In this document: piece by piece, positions 1 to 9,139 of the stretch
How positions within the stretch are numbered: the stretch's first letter is position 1
Layout: each line of letters begins with the position of its first letter
Source: Nitrosopumilaceae archaeon
Lineage (GTDB): Archaea > Thermoproteota > Nitrososphaeria > Nitrososphaerales > Nitrosopumilaceae
DNA length: 64,000 nucleotides
Assembly (NCBI GenBank): GCA_028279545.1
Contig: JANQNN010000047.1
Coordinates: forward strand, 54,227-118,226
Direction: 5' to 3'
Position numbers and translations under genes: made by a program
The notes under the pieces: generated by a model
Told to the model about the DNA's origin: nothing
The model's input: the letters and a program-made list of their open reading frames with translations, nothing else
Databases searched by the model: none

Positions 1-1875
1 GGCGAATTTGAATTAAACACAAGTGAATCAAACATGATCAAAGAAAAATTTCTAGATTTACCCCCTATTAAAAAAATTAAATTATTTAGAACAAACAAAA
101 AACCAGAAGTTCAATATGAGTTTGAAAATATAAAAATTAGTGAGAGTACAGATAGAGAAATTAATTCATGGGAAAACTTTTCCAAAAGGATTCTTGAATT
201 TTTGGATACTATTCCCAATCATCTTAGAATTCAAATAAACACAAAGTTCTTTGAAGATCCTCCACCTGTTAATCAATCTAAATTTGATTCCGCTTTGGCA
301 GAGTTTAACAACCAATTTCATGTTATTGCGATGCAAGATCCAAAGGTTATTGAAGAATGGGAGAAAATTTACTCCAAACCAGAAAATCAATTTTCAAATT
401 TACTCTCCGGAGGAAATGAAAAAAGTGCGTTAGAGAACTTTATTGCAAATCAATTGCATCCAAGGTTTGTTTACTTTTCTGATTATAAAAAAATCTATGG
501 AAATATTAACTTAAATGAGTACATAAGAGAAGAAAAAGGAGAACGACGGGAATCAATAGAATATATCGAAGATTTTGATAAGGCTGAAAGTGTAAGGAAT
601 CTTTTCTATTTAGCAGAATTAAACATTAATGAGTTAGAAGAGGTAAAAAATAGCCCCTCAAGGTGCATTAAACTTCTAAATGCTGCAAGCAACAGATTAA
701 CCAGGAAATTAAATCCTGCATGGAAAGGTGATCCAATACATGTGGAATTAAGATATAATCCTGGAAATATTATGAGTGTTGTAATTTCTGATGTACATAG
801 GGATGGAACTGTTACAAATACGGGTTTGTTAAATAGAAGGGCTGAAGGTTTTAAATGGACTTTTTCTTTTATTGTAAATTTTGCAGCAGAAACTCAAAGA
901 GCAGAACTAAAAGAGGCAATACTCTTACTTGATGAACCAGCAAGAAATCTCCATCCCACCCAACAAATGGGAATTTCTGATCTTTTAAAAAATTTAGCCG
1001 GCTCCAATCAAGTACTTTATGCAACACATTCACCGTTTATGATTTTTGATTATACCCCTGGAAACCTGTTAGTTGTAGAATTAGATAAAAGAAAACATCT
1101 TAGTAGAATTTTTTATGATTACTGGAATGCTGATGATAAAACCCTCACACCAATCCTTTATGGGTTATCCAGAGGTCTTGTTGAATCGATTGTAGATAGA
1201 GAAATTGGTAGAAACTCTAGACCTGTAATTATAGTAGAGACAATGTCAGATTCGATGTATTTGAATTCTTTTGATAAGTTCTTACAGGATCCAAATATTT
1301 CAATGAATCCCCTAAACGTTGTTGCTGCATTCAATAAAAATGCTGTATTACCATTGGCAATTTTCTATAGAAACCATGGTTACAACACATTCATTTTACT
1401 TGACAATACAGAAGAATCAAAACAAATTTCTTCACAGCTGACTTCAAATGATTTTAATCCGATTCAAACTATATTTTTTGAAAAGGATGGAAAAACAATT
1501 GAATCTATTGAAGATTATGTTGTTCTTGAGGATTACCTTTATGCCGTAAACCAAACATATGAAATTAAACTTCGCAATGAAGGATACTCAAGTCTTACAC
1601 CTGAAGAAGTAATGTCCAAAAAGAAAAAAGGTGTTTTAGAGAATTTAAAAACGATTTGGGATGAACATCAAGACGATGATTGGGGTGAATTTGAAAATGA
1701 GGACATTACCAGATACATTTGTGAGAAAATTGCATTAGGGGAAACCGATTTCCTCTCCGATAAAACCAAGGATCAAATTCGTTCACTATATCGCTTAATA
1801 GCTGAAAGAATTAGACAATATCAAAATGCAGCCGTAAAGACCGAATTTGATAAGTTACAAAAGCCTCAAAAATGA
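1..1875 (+). CDS. OLD-like AAA/ABC-type ATPase with TOPRIM-like C-terminus, 5' partial
   Basis: The frame is open from base 1 through the first ATG at 34 with no stop, so the gene starts outside the window. Counted from base 34, a Walker B segment (LLLDEPARNLHP, about residues 297-308) is followed by an H-loop (ATHSP, H332), the layout of the C-terminal half of an OLD/RecF-type ATPase. No Walker A is visible, as expected if it lies upstream. A weak TOPRIM-like part follows (VETMSDSMYL with E402; FILLDNTEES with D457). OLD proteins are often nucleases in DNA repair or phage defence; that role here is inference. The next gene begins 81 nt downstream. Confidence 0.7.
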   Translation, partial: GEFELNTSESNMIKEKFLDLPPIKKIKLFRTNKKPEVQYEFENIKISESTDREINSWENFSKRILEFLDTIPNHLRIQINTKFFEDPPPVNQSKFDSALAEFNNQFHVIAMQDPKVIEEWEKIYSKPENQFSNLLSGGNEKSALENFIANQLHPRFVYFSDYKKIYGNINLNEYIREEKGERRESIEYIEDFDKAESVRNLFYLAELNINELEEVKNSPSRCIKLLNAASNRLTRKLNPAWKGDPIHVELRYNPGNIMSVVISDVHRDGTVTNTGLLNRRAEGFKWTFSFIVNFAAETQRAELKEAILLLDEPARNLHPTQQMGISDLLKNLAGSNQVLYATHSPFMIFDYTPGNLLVVELDKRKHLSRIFYDYWNADDKTLTPILYGLSRGLVESIVDREIGRNSRPVIIVETMSDSMYLNSFDKFLQDPNISMNPLNVVAAFNKNAVLPLAIFYRNHGYNTFILLDNTEESKQISSQLTSNDFNPIQTIFFEKDGKTIESIEDYVVLEDYLYAVNQTYEIKLRNEGYSSLTPEEVMSKKKKGVLENLKTIWDEHQDDDWGEFENEDITRYICEKIALGETDFLSDKTKDQIRSLYRLIAERIRQYQNAAVKTEFDKLQKPQK

Positions 1876-1956
1876 GATTTAAGAAGTTTTCTTATGATTA
1901 CTACTCAAGTTAAAAATTCAAAATTTAAGGAATGTTCTTTAAGGTTTAATTGAGAG

Positions 1957-4113
1957 ATGAGGCAAATGTTTTCCATGAATAAATCCTCTATGAGAGGAAT
2001 CTTCCTTTTGTTAATTATTGTTTTTTCAATATCAATAATTTCAATTCCAACAAACGCGTATGCTGGAAATGAGTTAAAAGTAACAAGTGAATCTTTTGAG
2101 AAAAGTACAATTATAGAATTTTCAAATGGAGGAGAAATTGAAATTAGCTCCTTTAGAATTTGGCTTAGTGCTGGAAGTAATTTTGAATCATTCAAAACTG
2201 AAGATGGATGGTTGGGTGAAAAAACCCCTTTAGGAGTAATTATTTTTACTTCTGATAAACCAGTAACACAAGGAAACTCCGTAAAATTTGGAGTAAAAAC
2301 AGACGTTCCAAAACCAGGAATAAATTGGAAAGCAATTGACAAAAATGGTGAGCAAATTTCGCTAGGAAAATCTATTCCAACTGAGTTTGGTAATGGTGTT
2401 ATTGTATCATCGGATACCAGTGTAAATAAAGGAGTTTTTGATGATTCCTTTTTTAAAATTATTCCAGATAAACCAAATGCAGGAGGATCTATTAGAGTAA
2501 CGGGGGATAATTTTGGTTCATCACAACAATTTGATTTTTTCCTAAACACAAAAAAATTAGGTTCATTTAATACAGATGATAAAGGTTATTTTGTTTCTAC
2601 ATTTCAAATTCCTGAAAACCAAAAGGCAGAAAGGGTAGATTTTTTCATTAAAGATAAAACTAGTGAATCAAAATCCATCAGTCTTATTTTAGGATCAAAG
2701 GGAACGAATCTTCCATCAGGAGAGATCGTAAAGCTTACCATCAAAGGAGTACCAGATGTTTTGTATAGAGGAGACTTTCTAGAAATTTCAGGTACTGCGC
2801 AACCAGGAAGTGCCATAACTGCGTCTGTAAAAAATCCAGATAATGAAATAATTAACACTAGAACAGCAGAAGTTACAGCAAAGGGCACATGGGAATTACC
2901 AGAACCAATCATTGTTCCACTTGACACACCTTTTGGAAAATATACAGCAGAAATTTCGGATGGTCGTGAAAGTATTACTCGAACTTACACAGTAGAATCA
3001 GCTAAAGTAATTGTAATAGCGCCTTCTAATTTGAAATTTGAACCAGGAGAAATTTTAAAATTTTCGGGGACAGCTTTGCCAAATCAAAAAATAGATTTAA
3101 TCCTTAAGGACCCATTGGGTGATGAAAAAATTTCAGATATAATGGATGTGAATAGTACTGGAATAGTTGAGTTTGAATATGATACAATTGCCAATGTGGA
3201 TAAAGAAGGAACTTGGACACTCATTGCAAGTCAAGGAATTCATAAAGAATTCATTTATGCTGGATTAGGCGAACTTCCCTCCATTCCAATAAATCTATCT
3301 TTTGATAAACTTAATTACAAACCAACCGAAGATGCTAAAATTACTTTTGCCGGAAAACCCTCAGAAGTAATAACGTTATTGATTATTGATCCCTCAGACA
3401 ATCCCAAGGGAGACGCAATTTCAATTACTCTCAAACCTGATGGAACACAAATTTATTCCCTAGACTTAACTGGATATTCTTCTGGAATTTATTCGGCAGT
3501 TCTCAGTAAAGGAAGTGCAAAAAGTACAGCAACATTTACTGTTGGGCTTCAAACAGGTTCAGGAGAAATCAGTATCAATACAACTAGAGATAGTTATGAA
3601 CCAGGAGAACCAATTTTAGTTTTAGGTGAAACAAAACCTAGTGTGCTTTTAACATTAACTTTGGTAGATCCCAATAATAATGAAATAAAATCTACCCCAG
3701 TTCATTCAGATAAACTTGGAAAGATTACAGAAGAGTCCTTTAGAGTACCTTCTGAAGCAACACCTGGAGTTTGGAAAATAAATGCAAATAGTGGTGCCAA
3801 TTTTGACGTGGCCGAATTTGAGGTGACTTCAGTTCAAGTTGAAGGCTTGTCGATCTCCGTAGAGGAAGCTGAGCAAATTCCAACAGTAGGAAAAGTTCTT
3901 ACAATAAAGGTGATTGGTGCTCAGCAAACCATTGAAATTGAAATTGTCTCCGAAGATGGTGAACTTATAGAGGAGTTTACGCCATTCCCTGCTGACAAGG
4001 AAGGACGTCTTATTCAGCCCTGGATTGTCCCATCAGGAATTGAACCAGGTAATTATATCTTTAAAGTAAAAGATGGTTTTGATACTGACGAAACGACCTT
4101 TAAGATAGATTAA
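1957..4113 (+). CDS. Secreted cell-surface protein with Ig-like repeats
   Basis: The 718-residue product has an N-terminal hydrophobic stretch followed by an AYA|G-type signal cleavage site near residue 36. From about residue 250 to the end there are four or five beta-rich repeats of about 90-95 residues, each with a Y-x-PGE/PTE-like opening, a G-T/E turn and DP-x-N/G in the middle (for example YEPGEPI and FEPGEIL). This is the look of the macroglobulin/Ig-like surface proteins common in marine ammonia-oxidising archaea, often labelled biofilm-associated. Several Met codons (1957, 1966, 1975, 1990) could be the start; all keep the signal peptide. A role in the S-layer or adhesion is inference. 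Confidence 0.7.
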   Translation: MRQMFSMNKSSMRGIFLLLIIVFSISIISIPTNAYAGNELKVTSESFEKSTIIEFSNGGEIEISSFRIWLSAGSNFESFKTEDGWLGEKTPLGVIIFTSDKPVTQGNSVKFGVKTDVPKPGINWKAIDKNGEQISLGKSIPTEFGNGVIVSSDTSVNKGVFDDSFFKIIPDKPNAGGSIRVTGDNFGSSQQFDFFLNTKKLGSFNTDDKGYFVSTFQIPENQKAERVDFFIKDKTSESKSISLILGSKGTNLPSGEIVKLTIKGVPDVLYRGDFLEISGTAQPGSAITASVKNPDNEIINTRTAEVTAKGTWELPEPIIVPLDTPFGKYTAEISDGRESITRTYTVESAKVIVIAPSNLKFEPGEILKFSGTALPNQKIDLILKDPLGDEKISDIMDVNSTGIVEFEYDTIANVDKEGTWTLIASQGIHKEFIYAGLGELPSIPINLSFDKLNYKPTEDAKITFAGKPSEVITLLIIDPSDNPKGDAISITLKPDGTQIYSLDLTGYSSGIYSAVLSKGSAKSTATFTVGLQTGSGEISINTTRDSYEPGEPILVLGETKPSVLLTLTLVDPNNNEIKSTPVHSDKLGKITEESFRVPSEATPGVWKINANSGANFDVAEFEVTSVQVEGLSISVEEAEQIPTVGKVLTIKVIGAQQTIEIEIVSEDGELIEEFTPFPADKEGRLIQPWIVPSGIEPGNYIFKVKDGFDTDETTFKID

Positions 4114-4152
4114 CATCAAACAATTTTATTCCACTAATTTTCGAAATAGGAT

Positions 4153-4665
4153 ATGAATCTAAAGGAGAAAATTTCAGAATATCCCAATTTTCCGAAAAAA
4201 GGAATATTATTTCGTGATTTCAGTCCCATTTTGAAAGATCCATCAGCCCTATCATTTATTGCTGATGAGTTTACAAAAATTTTTCATCCAAAAGATGTTG
4301 ATCTTTTTGCGGGAGTTGAATCAAGAGGGTTCTTGCTTGCAAGTATTCTTGCAATTAGGTATAACAAAGGAATGATTATGATTAGAAAGGCTGGAAAATT
4401 ACCAGGTAAAACAACGAAATTATCATATAAAATTGAATACGGTAAAGATACTCTTGAAATTCAAAAAGATACAATAAAGGATGGTCAAAGGATTGTAATC
4501 TGTGATGATTTACTAGCAACAGGAGGAACCGCTTTGGCATCAGCAAAATTAATTGAAAAAGTTGGAGGAAAGATAACTGGATTTGCCTTTATTATTGAAC
4601 TAACTGAATTGGGAGGAATGAAAGGAATTAGCAAATACAAGTTTAAATCATTGGTGAAATATTAA
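4153..4665 (+). CDS. apt: Adenine phosphoribosyltransferase
   Basis: This 170-residue protein should convert adenine plus PRPP to AMP. It has the family N-terminus ([15 protein letters not shown]), the substrate loop VESRGF and the PRPP-binding signature [13 protein letters not shown] near residue 115. Its length is normal for the family. Its stop overlaps the start of mtnP (TAATG), so the two are translationally coupled. The pairing fits adenine released from methylthioadenosine by MtnP being salvaged by Apt. Confidence 0.93.
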   Translation: MNLKEKISEYPNFPKKGILFRDFSPILKDPSALSFIADEFTKIFHPKDVDLFAGVESRGFLLASILAIRYNKGMIMIRKAGKLPGKTTKLSYKIEYGKDTLEIQKDTIKDGQRIVICDDLLATGGTALASAKLIEKVGGKITGFAFIIELTELGGMKGISKYKFKSLVKY

Positions 4666-5456
4666 TGGAAAAAGATGTAGAGATTGGAATTTTTGGGGGA
4701 ACTGGTATTTATGATTCAGGATTATTGGAAGAACCACAGGAAGTCACAGTTGATACTCCTTTTGGAAAACCCTCAGATTCAATAACTGTAGGTATTTTCA
4801 AGGGAAGAAAAATTGCATTTTTACCAAGACATGGAAAAAATCATTCAATCCCTCCACACATGATAAACTATAGAGCAAATATTTGGGCTTTCAAGGAGTT
4901 GGGAATTTCTAGAATCATTGCCCCTTCGGCAGTAGGAAGTCTAAAGGAAACAATTGAACCTGGTCATTTTGCATTACCCAGTCAATTTTTAGATTTTACT
5001 AAATCAAGAATCGGCTCTTTTTCTAAGGAGGGAAGGGTAATTCACATTTCGGTTGCTGATCCATTTTGCCCTGAATTACAAGAATCAATTAAACAAGTTG
5101 TAAATGAACAAGGTGATGAAATTCATAAAGATTGTACGTATGTGTGTATTGAAGGACCAAGATTTTCAACTAAAGCCGAATCACGTTTTTTTAGAACAAT
5201 GAATGCCGATATCATTGGAATGACTTTAGTTCCTGAATGTCAACTTGCAAGAGAGGCCCAAATGTGTTATGCTTCCATTTCTACTGTTACTGATTATGAT
5301 GTTTGGGCTGAGAAACCAGTTACTGCAAAAGAGGTATTAGAAACTCTTGGGAAAAATGTTGAAAGAACAAAAAAAATTCTATCCGATTTGATTAGCAAAA
5401 TTCCTAAAACCAAGGGATGTATTTGCGCAAAAGCTTTGGAAGAAGCAGAATTTTAA
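4665..5456 (+). CDS. mtnP: S-methyl-5'-thioadenosine phosphorylase
   Basis: The product (263 aa) belongs to the purine nucleoside/MTA phosphorylase family. Seen in the sequence are the N-terminal phosphate-binding motif ([12 protein letters not shown]), the [13 protein letters not shown] segment, the [12 protein letters not shown] motif and [13 protein letters not shown], all typical of MTAP. It should cleave methylthioadenosine from polyamine synthesis to adenine and methylthioribose-1-phosphate. It overlaps the end of apt by one base and converges by 4 nt on the following leftward gene. Confidence 0.93.
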   Translation: MEKDVEIGIFGGTGIYDSGLLEEPQEVTVDTPFGKPSDSITVGIFKGRKIAFLPRHGKNHSIPPHMINYRANIWAFKELGISRIIAPSAVGSLKETIEPGHFALPSQFLDFTKSRIGSFSKEGRVIHISVADPFCPELQESIKQVVNEQGDEIHKDCTYVCIEGPRFSTKAESRFFRTMNADIIGMTLVPECQLAREAQMCYASISTVTDYDVWAEKPVTAKEVLETLGKNVERTKKILSDLISKIPKTKGCICAKALEEAEF

Positions 5457-5737
5457 TCGTCTACAAACGATTCTCTTTTCAAACCCTCAGGAAGTGTAAG
5501 ATCTCCCTGAAGTAGTTTTTTTTGTAATGACAAAATCACCTCCTCAACCTTGTATCCTAATGATTCTAATTTCTTTTCTGTGGCTTTTGATATTTTTGCT
5601 CCGATATTTTGTCCTCCAATTCTACCAAAGGCAATTGCTGAAAATCTAAAAGTATTTTCTTCAATTGAAAAATTTCCGGTTATTTTTGCAGCCATTTGGC
5701 TTCCATGAATATTATTGATTTTTACTTTGATGTCCAT
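5453..5737 (-). CDS. Conserved hypothetical protein
   Basis: About 94 residues if translated from the ATG at 5737 ([12 protein letters not shown]); a longer in-frame ATG at 5794 would overlap the upstream gene and adds an unconserved-looking leader, so the shorter start is preferred. The protein is small and soluble with alternating beta strands, a Gly-rich middle ([12 protein letters not shown]) and an acidic end. I do not recognise the family. It follows the gene ending at 5746 by 8 nt, so the two are probably cotranscribed. Confidence 0.6.
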   Translation of the reverse strand: MDIKVKINNIHGSQMAAKITGNFSIEENTFRFSAIAFGRIGGQNIGAKISKATEKKLESLGYKVEEVILSLQKKLLQGDLTLPEGLKRESFVDD

Positions 5738-5745
5738 TTTTAGAA

Positions 5746-6126
5746 TTAAATTTCTACAGCTTTGTTGATATTGTCTTCTACCAAGAAACTCCAATGATCG
5801 TCATCTTTAATTGCGTAATTTTCTACAGGAAGCTCCAGTATTTTTTCATCAATAGTTTCAAATTTTATTGATCCATTTTCAGGTAGTTTAACTAGTTTCC
5901 ATTTGTCTTTTCCTTTTTGTAATTTGCTAACTGCAACTGCCCATTTGTGATCTGGTTTAATTTCAGGCATACCTACAGTATCTGCTAATGCTTCTATACC
6001 TAGTTGTTTTTCTTCACAATAGAATTGTTTAGTTCTAGCTGAACGCCAAACATCAACAGAACCAATAGTTCTTTCATCAATGTTTATGTTAATTACTCCA
6101 AAATAGGTAATATCGTTTTCCAACAA
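5746..6126 (-). CDS. Conserved hypothetical protein
   Basis: A 126-residue soluble protein without signal peptide or membrane segment. It is rich in charged residues and has aromatic pairs (KWKLVKL, DDHWSFLV) but no catalytic motif that I recognise. It lies in a leftward run: TrmB-like regulator (ending 6145), this gene, then the small protein at 5453-5737, with gaps of 18 and 8 nt. No function is proposed. Confidence 0.6.
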   Translation of the reverse strand: MLENDITYFGVININIDERTIGSVDVWRSARTKQFYCEEKQLGIEALADTVGMPEIKPDHKWAVAVSKLQKGKDKWKLVKLPENGSIKFETIDEKILELPVENYAIKDDDHWSFLVEDNINKAVEI

Positions 6127-6144
6127 AGTAAAGATTCAATAGTT

Positions 6145-6498
6145 CTATTTAGTCCTTGCATCATCATAGGGCTTTTCTAAAATCACTCCTATATTATCAA
6201 CAATCTTGTTTCGCCCAAATTCAATATTTTCTCGTTCACACATACGTCGGTACATGTTAACGGCAGTAAATCTTGGATGCATTGCTTCAAAATCTTTTTC
6301 AGAATAATCAATAAAGGCACCTAGATTAATTAGCTCCTTGGCGGTCCTTAGGGCCATGTCTTCTGGAATGCCCAATTTTTCTGCTATTAATGAATAGTTC
6401 ATTTTTCCATAACAGGTTATTAAAAGAAAAGTTTTTGCTTGTAAAGAAGTTAATTTTATTTCGGAAATTAATTTTTCTTCAATTTGTTTAGTGTCCAT
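6145..6498 (-). CDS. TrmB-like winged-helix transcriptional regulator
   Basis: The 117-residue protein starts with a helix-turn-helix of the TrmB type (LTSLQAKTFLLITCYGKMNYSLIAEKLGIPEDMALRTAKELINLGAF), in which the recognition helix follows the LIAEKLGI helix. The remainder is too short for a sugar-binding domain, so it is a stand-alone DNA-binding protein, possibly dimeric. It is first in a short leftward operon with two unknown proteins. Its target is unknown. Confidence 0.65.
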   Translation of the reverse strand: MDTKQIEEKLISEIKLTSLQAKTFLLITCYGKMNYSLIAEKLGIPEDMALRTAKELINLGAFIDYSEKDFEAMHPRFTAVNMYRRMCERENIEFGRNKIVDNIGVILEKPYDDARTK

Positions 6499-6540
6499 AT
6501 TTAATGATATTAAACTCAGATAATTAAAGAATAATTATTT

Positions 6541-6762
6541 TTAAGACTTAACAAAGAATTTTCTTGATATTTTTAAAGAAAATCCCATTGCCATAAAATG
6601 AACCACTCCCCCAATAATGATTGCTTGAATAAGATTTTCTAAAATGTTCCAAGACAAAAAAAATGCCACAAGTGATGGGCCAACTACAATAATTGCTAAA
6701 AAAGAACCTTTTAGAAAAATTTCTTTTTTGGAAAGCATATCCGGTTTTTTTCCTTCAGACAA
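6541..6762 (-). CDS. Small two-helix membrane protein
   Basis: The product (73 aa) has a charged N-terminus and two hydrophobic helices (about residues 17-36 and 41-62), ending in a basic tail (SRKFFVKS). No family motif is visible. It lies leftward, 42 nt ahead of the TrmB-like gene. It may be cotranscribed with that gene; function unknown. Confidence 0.5.
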   Translation of the reverse strand: MSEGKKPDMLSKKEIFLKGSFLAIIVVGPSLVAFFLSWNILENLIQAIIIGGVVHFMAMGFSLKISRKFFVKS

Positions 6763-6844
6763 CGATTCAAAAATAATGCCTCATTATAAAAATCAAGAAT
6801 AAAGGTTTGAGGTTAAAAAATATGAATCAAAATGCCAGGTTAAA

Positions 6845-8485
6845 TCATGGATTTTCTTGAAGTATCATGTAAAGGTCTCTGTCGATAAATGGAACCCAAG
6901 TGGTGGTATAGTATGTATGATATGAGTTGATACCATCAAATGGGTCTTGAGGATCTATATCTCTCGTAATTGCAACAAAATTTGCTGCATCTCCACCAGT
7001 AAACTTTATTCCAATTCTATCTTCTGGTTGTATTTCATATTTTTGTCCCAACGGAAGAGAAAATGAATGGTCAGTTGAACTGGTAGTAAGGGTTGAAACA
7101 TCAATGGTGCCAAACAATTTTTTTACTTCTAAATTAACATCAAAAACTCCTATTTGTGCAGTACCAGTTGGTAGTCCACCTTTCTTTATTTTTATAATTA
7201 TAGTATCAATATTATCTCCAACTAGTTGAGATGAAGGTGAAACATATTCGGCATGTATTTGCCTTCCCAAATGTACACTTTGAGCAGTTCCAAATGTGGT
7301 ATCACTCATATGAATAATTGGTCCTGAAGAAGAATTAACTTGTAATGTTCCCCCTGATTTTATTAAAACTCCACTTCCTGTTTTCACAGTCAGGTTTTTC
7401 CCTGACGTAACAGTCAATGTTTCTCCACTTGGGATTGTAAGGACTGCGCCATCTTGTACAGTAACATCGCCTGAAAGGAAGTGAGGAGAAGTAAGAATTA
7501 TTGATGAATTGATGATGTTTTCATCATCCAAGTCATTTGGTATTCCATCGATATCAATATCGTTTGGTGGAACAGTATTGTTTTGAATTTCTCTTACACT
7601 AAAATTTTTGAAATCAAAATCATCAGCATCATCTGATCTAAAAGTAACTATAGGTCCTCCCCAGGAAATTGGCATGTTATCTGCAAATGCGGGTCCACAA
7701 TGAGTAGCACCCGAACCAAAACCGTCATCAATAAAGGAGTGTACCAACAACCAATTGTTATTGTTAAATTCATCCAACCAAATTTCCTGATGAACTTGTT
7801 GTGCGAAATTTATTCCAGGTTGATTATATACAATAAATTTGAATCCAATCCATCTATCAAGTAATGGTGGGTTACTTGTTATTTTATCAGAAAAATCATA
7901 TTTTACATGCCAACTTTCCTTTTCGATTTGGGTTTGACCATTGAAATGTAAAGCACCCTTTGTTGATGAACCTTCACATCCATTATTGAGACTATTATGT
8001 GCTCCCCCCCTACCATACCAAGTAAACTGTTGGTCAAGGCCTCCCTGAGTAATACTGTTTAGTTTAACATATCCTGTAATCTCAAAGTTTCTCCAATCAG
8101 ATGAAAGTTGCATGTAGCCATTGTTTGTCAATTGGGTTCTTGAAAAGGTAGGAATTGAGGTAGTTTCGTATGTGGTTTGGTCAGAACCATAAACAAGCAT
8201 TCGTACTTGACTTTGTTGCATTTTCCAAGATCCGTCTGGATTTTGAGTAATATTGAATTGTGGGTCAAATCTTGGGTCAGAAGCTGGATTTGCCATATTC
8301 ATAAACCATGTATTTCCGCCATTTTTTGTAGGGTAAATTTTGGTAATTCCAAATACATCAGTATGATTATCCCGGGTTTGACCAGTTTTCTCTTTTGCTT
8401 CTGGCATAGCCTCAGCATAAAAAATTGAGCCTATTAAAACCAAAAGGGTAATTGATAATCCTACTAGAAAATTTGCTTTATTCAC
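6845..8485 (-). CDS. Secreted lectin/carbohydrate-active-like protein with beta-helix-like and C-terminal beta domains
   Basis: The 546-residue product starts at a GTG and has a signal peptide (hydrophobic residues 8-25). Residues about 40-300 form a beta-rich domain (FNGQTQIEKESWHVKYDF, IGFKFIVYNQPG, QEIWLDE) that suggests a concanavalin-like jelly roll. Then come an Asp-rich DIDIDGIPNDLDD calcium-type linker, repeated SG-x-LTV/GG-TL strands resembling a short beta-helix, and a C-terminal beta domain. The first part is strongly similar to the product of 36037-37182. Polysaccharide binding or cleavage is inference. Its promoter layout is shared with that paralogue. Confidence 0.65.
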   Translation of the reverse strand: MNKANFLVGLSITLLVLIGSIFYAEAMPEAKEKTGQTRDNHTDVFGITKIYPTKNGGNTWFMNMANPASDPRFDPQFNITQNPDGSWKMQQSQVRMLVYGSDQTTYETTSIPTFSRTQLTNNGYMQLSSDWRNFEITGYVKLNSITQGGLDQQFTWYGRGGAHNSLNNGCEGSSTKGALHFNGQTQIEKESWHVKYDFSDKITSNPPLLDRWIGFKFIVYNQPGINFAQQVHQEIWLDEFNNNNWLLVHSFIDDGFGSGATHCGPAFADNMPISWGGPIVTFRSDDADDFDFKNFSVREIQNNTVPPNDIDIDGIPNDLDDENIINSSIILTSPHFLSGDVTVQDGAVLTIPSGETLTVTSGKNLTVKTGSGVLIKSGGTLQVNSSSGPIIHMSDTTFGTAQSVHLGRQIHAEYVSPSSQLVGDNIDTIIIKIKKGGLPTGTAQIGVFDVNLEVKKLFGTIDVSTLTTSSTDHSFSLPLGQKYEIQPEDRIGIKFTGGDAANFVAITRDIDPQDPFDGINSYHTYYTTTWVPFIDRDLYMILQENP

Positions 8486-8507
8486 TAAATATTTTTTGAA
8501 ATTAGCA

Positions 8508-8515
8508 TAGTTATA
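8508..8515 (-). promoter_or_regulatory. TATA box of the first lectin-like gene
   Basis: Read on the minus strand the site is TATAACTA, 23-30 nt before the GTG at 8485, which suggests a leaderless transcript. The same octamer lies at the same distance before the paralogous gene (37205-37212), and both have a TTTGTWA element 8-9 bp further upstream. Confidence 0.55.
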
Positions 8516-8653
8516 GTATGTGGTTTGTTACAAAAAAAGCTACAAATTAACAAAAACGAAAGAGTTTTGATAACAACATTTACCCAGTAAATTTAAGAAA
8601 TTTTTCGGACTTTTGAAGTGAGAAGAGGTTGAATATTCAAAAATACTTTATAT

Positions 8654-9139
8654 TTGGCAAAGGGGGATTTTGATTGTTTGGCGAGTTATAAAGGAACGTA
8701 TTCTAACGAACAATCACTTAATTTTGTTATTCCTATAATGATAATTCTTTTTTTGGGAATAATTTATGTAATGACCCAAAGAGCAGGTTCTGGTTTTGTA
8801 AGTTTTATTTTAATTGGAATTGCTGCAATTACAATGTTTTATTGGGTAAGGGTTTTAAAAAAAATGACCAAGGATCAAAAACCTACTTTTTCAGCTAGAG
8901 AGCAAGAAGCAAAAAATTGGGTATATGATCTCATAAAAGGTGATGGAGATTTTGTCTTTGTAGCTGAGGTTCCTGGCCCTGAAGATAAGATAATGGTAAG
9001 GTTGATTGATGGAGTTTTGTATATTCGGGGTTCTGCAAACTTTTCTAAGGAAATTCCTATTGAAGGTTCAGTTGGGATGCAGATTGTTGATTTCAAATAT
9101 AGGAACGGAGTTCTAACTCTTAGAATCAAAAAAGATTAG
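8654..9139 (+). CDS. Membrane-anchored Hsp20/alpha-crystallin-like protein
   Basis: The ORF starts at a TTG at 8654. Two hydrophobic helices (about residues 23-40 and 46-66) are followed by a soluble domain of about 85 residues. That domain has the Hsp20 pattern: a VAEVPGPEDKIMVRL-type beta pair, then DGVLYI and the closing NGVLTLRIKK strand that contains the alpha-crystallin G-x-L signature. The combination suggests a small chaperone domain held at the membrane on the cytoplasmic side. It converges with top6A, overlapping by 4 nt. The Hsp20 fold is well supported by motif; the anchoring role is inference. Confidence 0.65.
   Translation: MAKGDFDCLASYKGTYSNEQSLNFVIPIMIILFLGIIYVMTQRAGSGFVSFILIGIAAITMFYWVRVLKKMTKDQKPTFSAREQEAKNWVYDLIKGDGDFVFVAEVPGPEDKIMVRLIDGVLYIRGSANFSKEIPIEGSVGMQIVDFKYRNGVLTLRIKKD

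Noticed and set aside
1905..2549. 214-codon ORF on the minus strand
   Set aside because: It lies inside the secreted Ig-like gene and has a composition typical of an antisense shadow.
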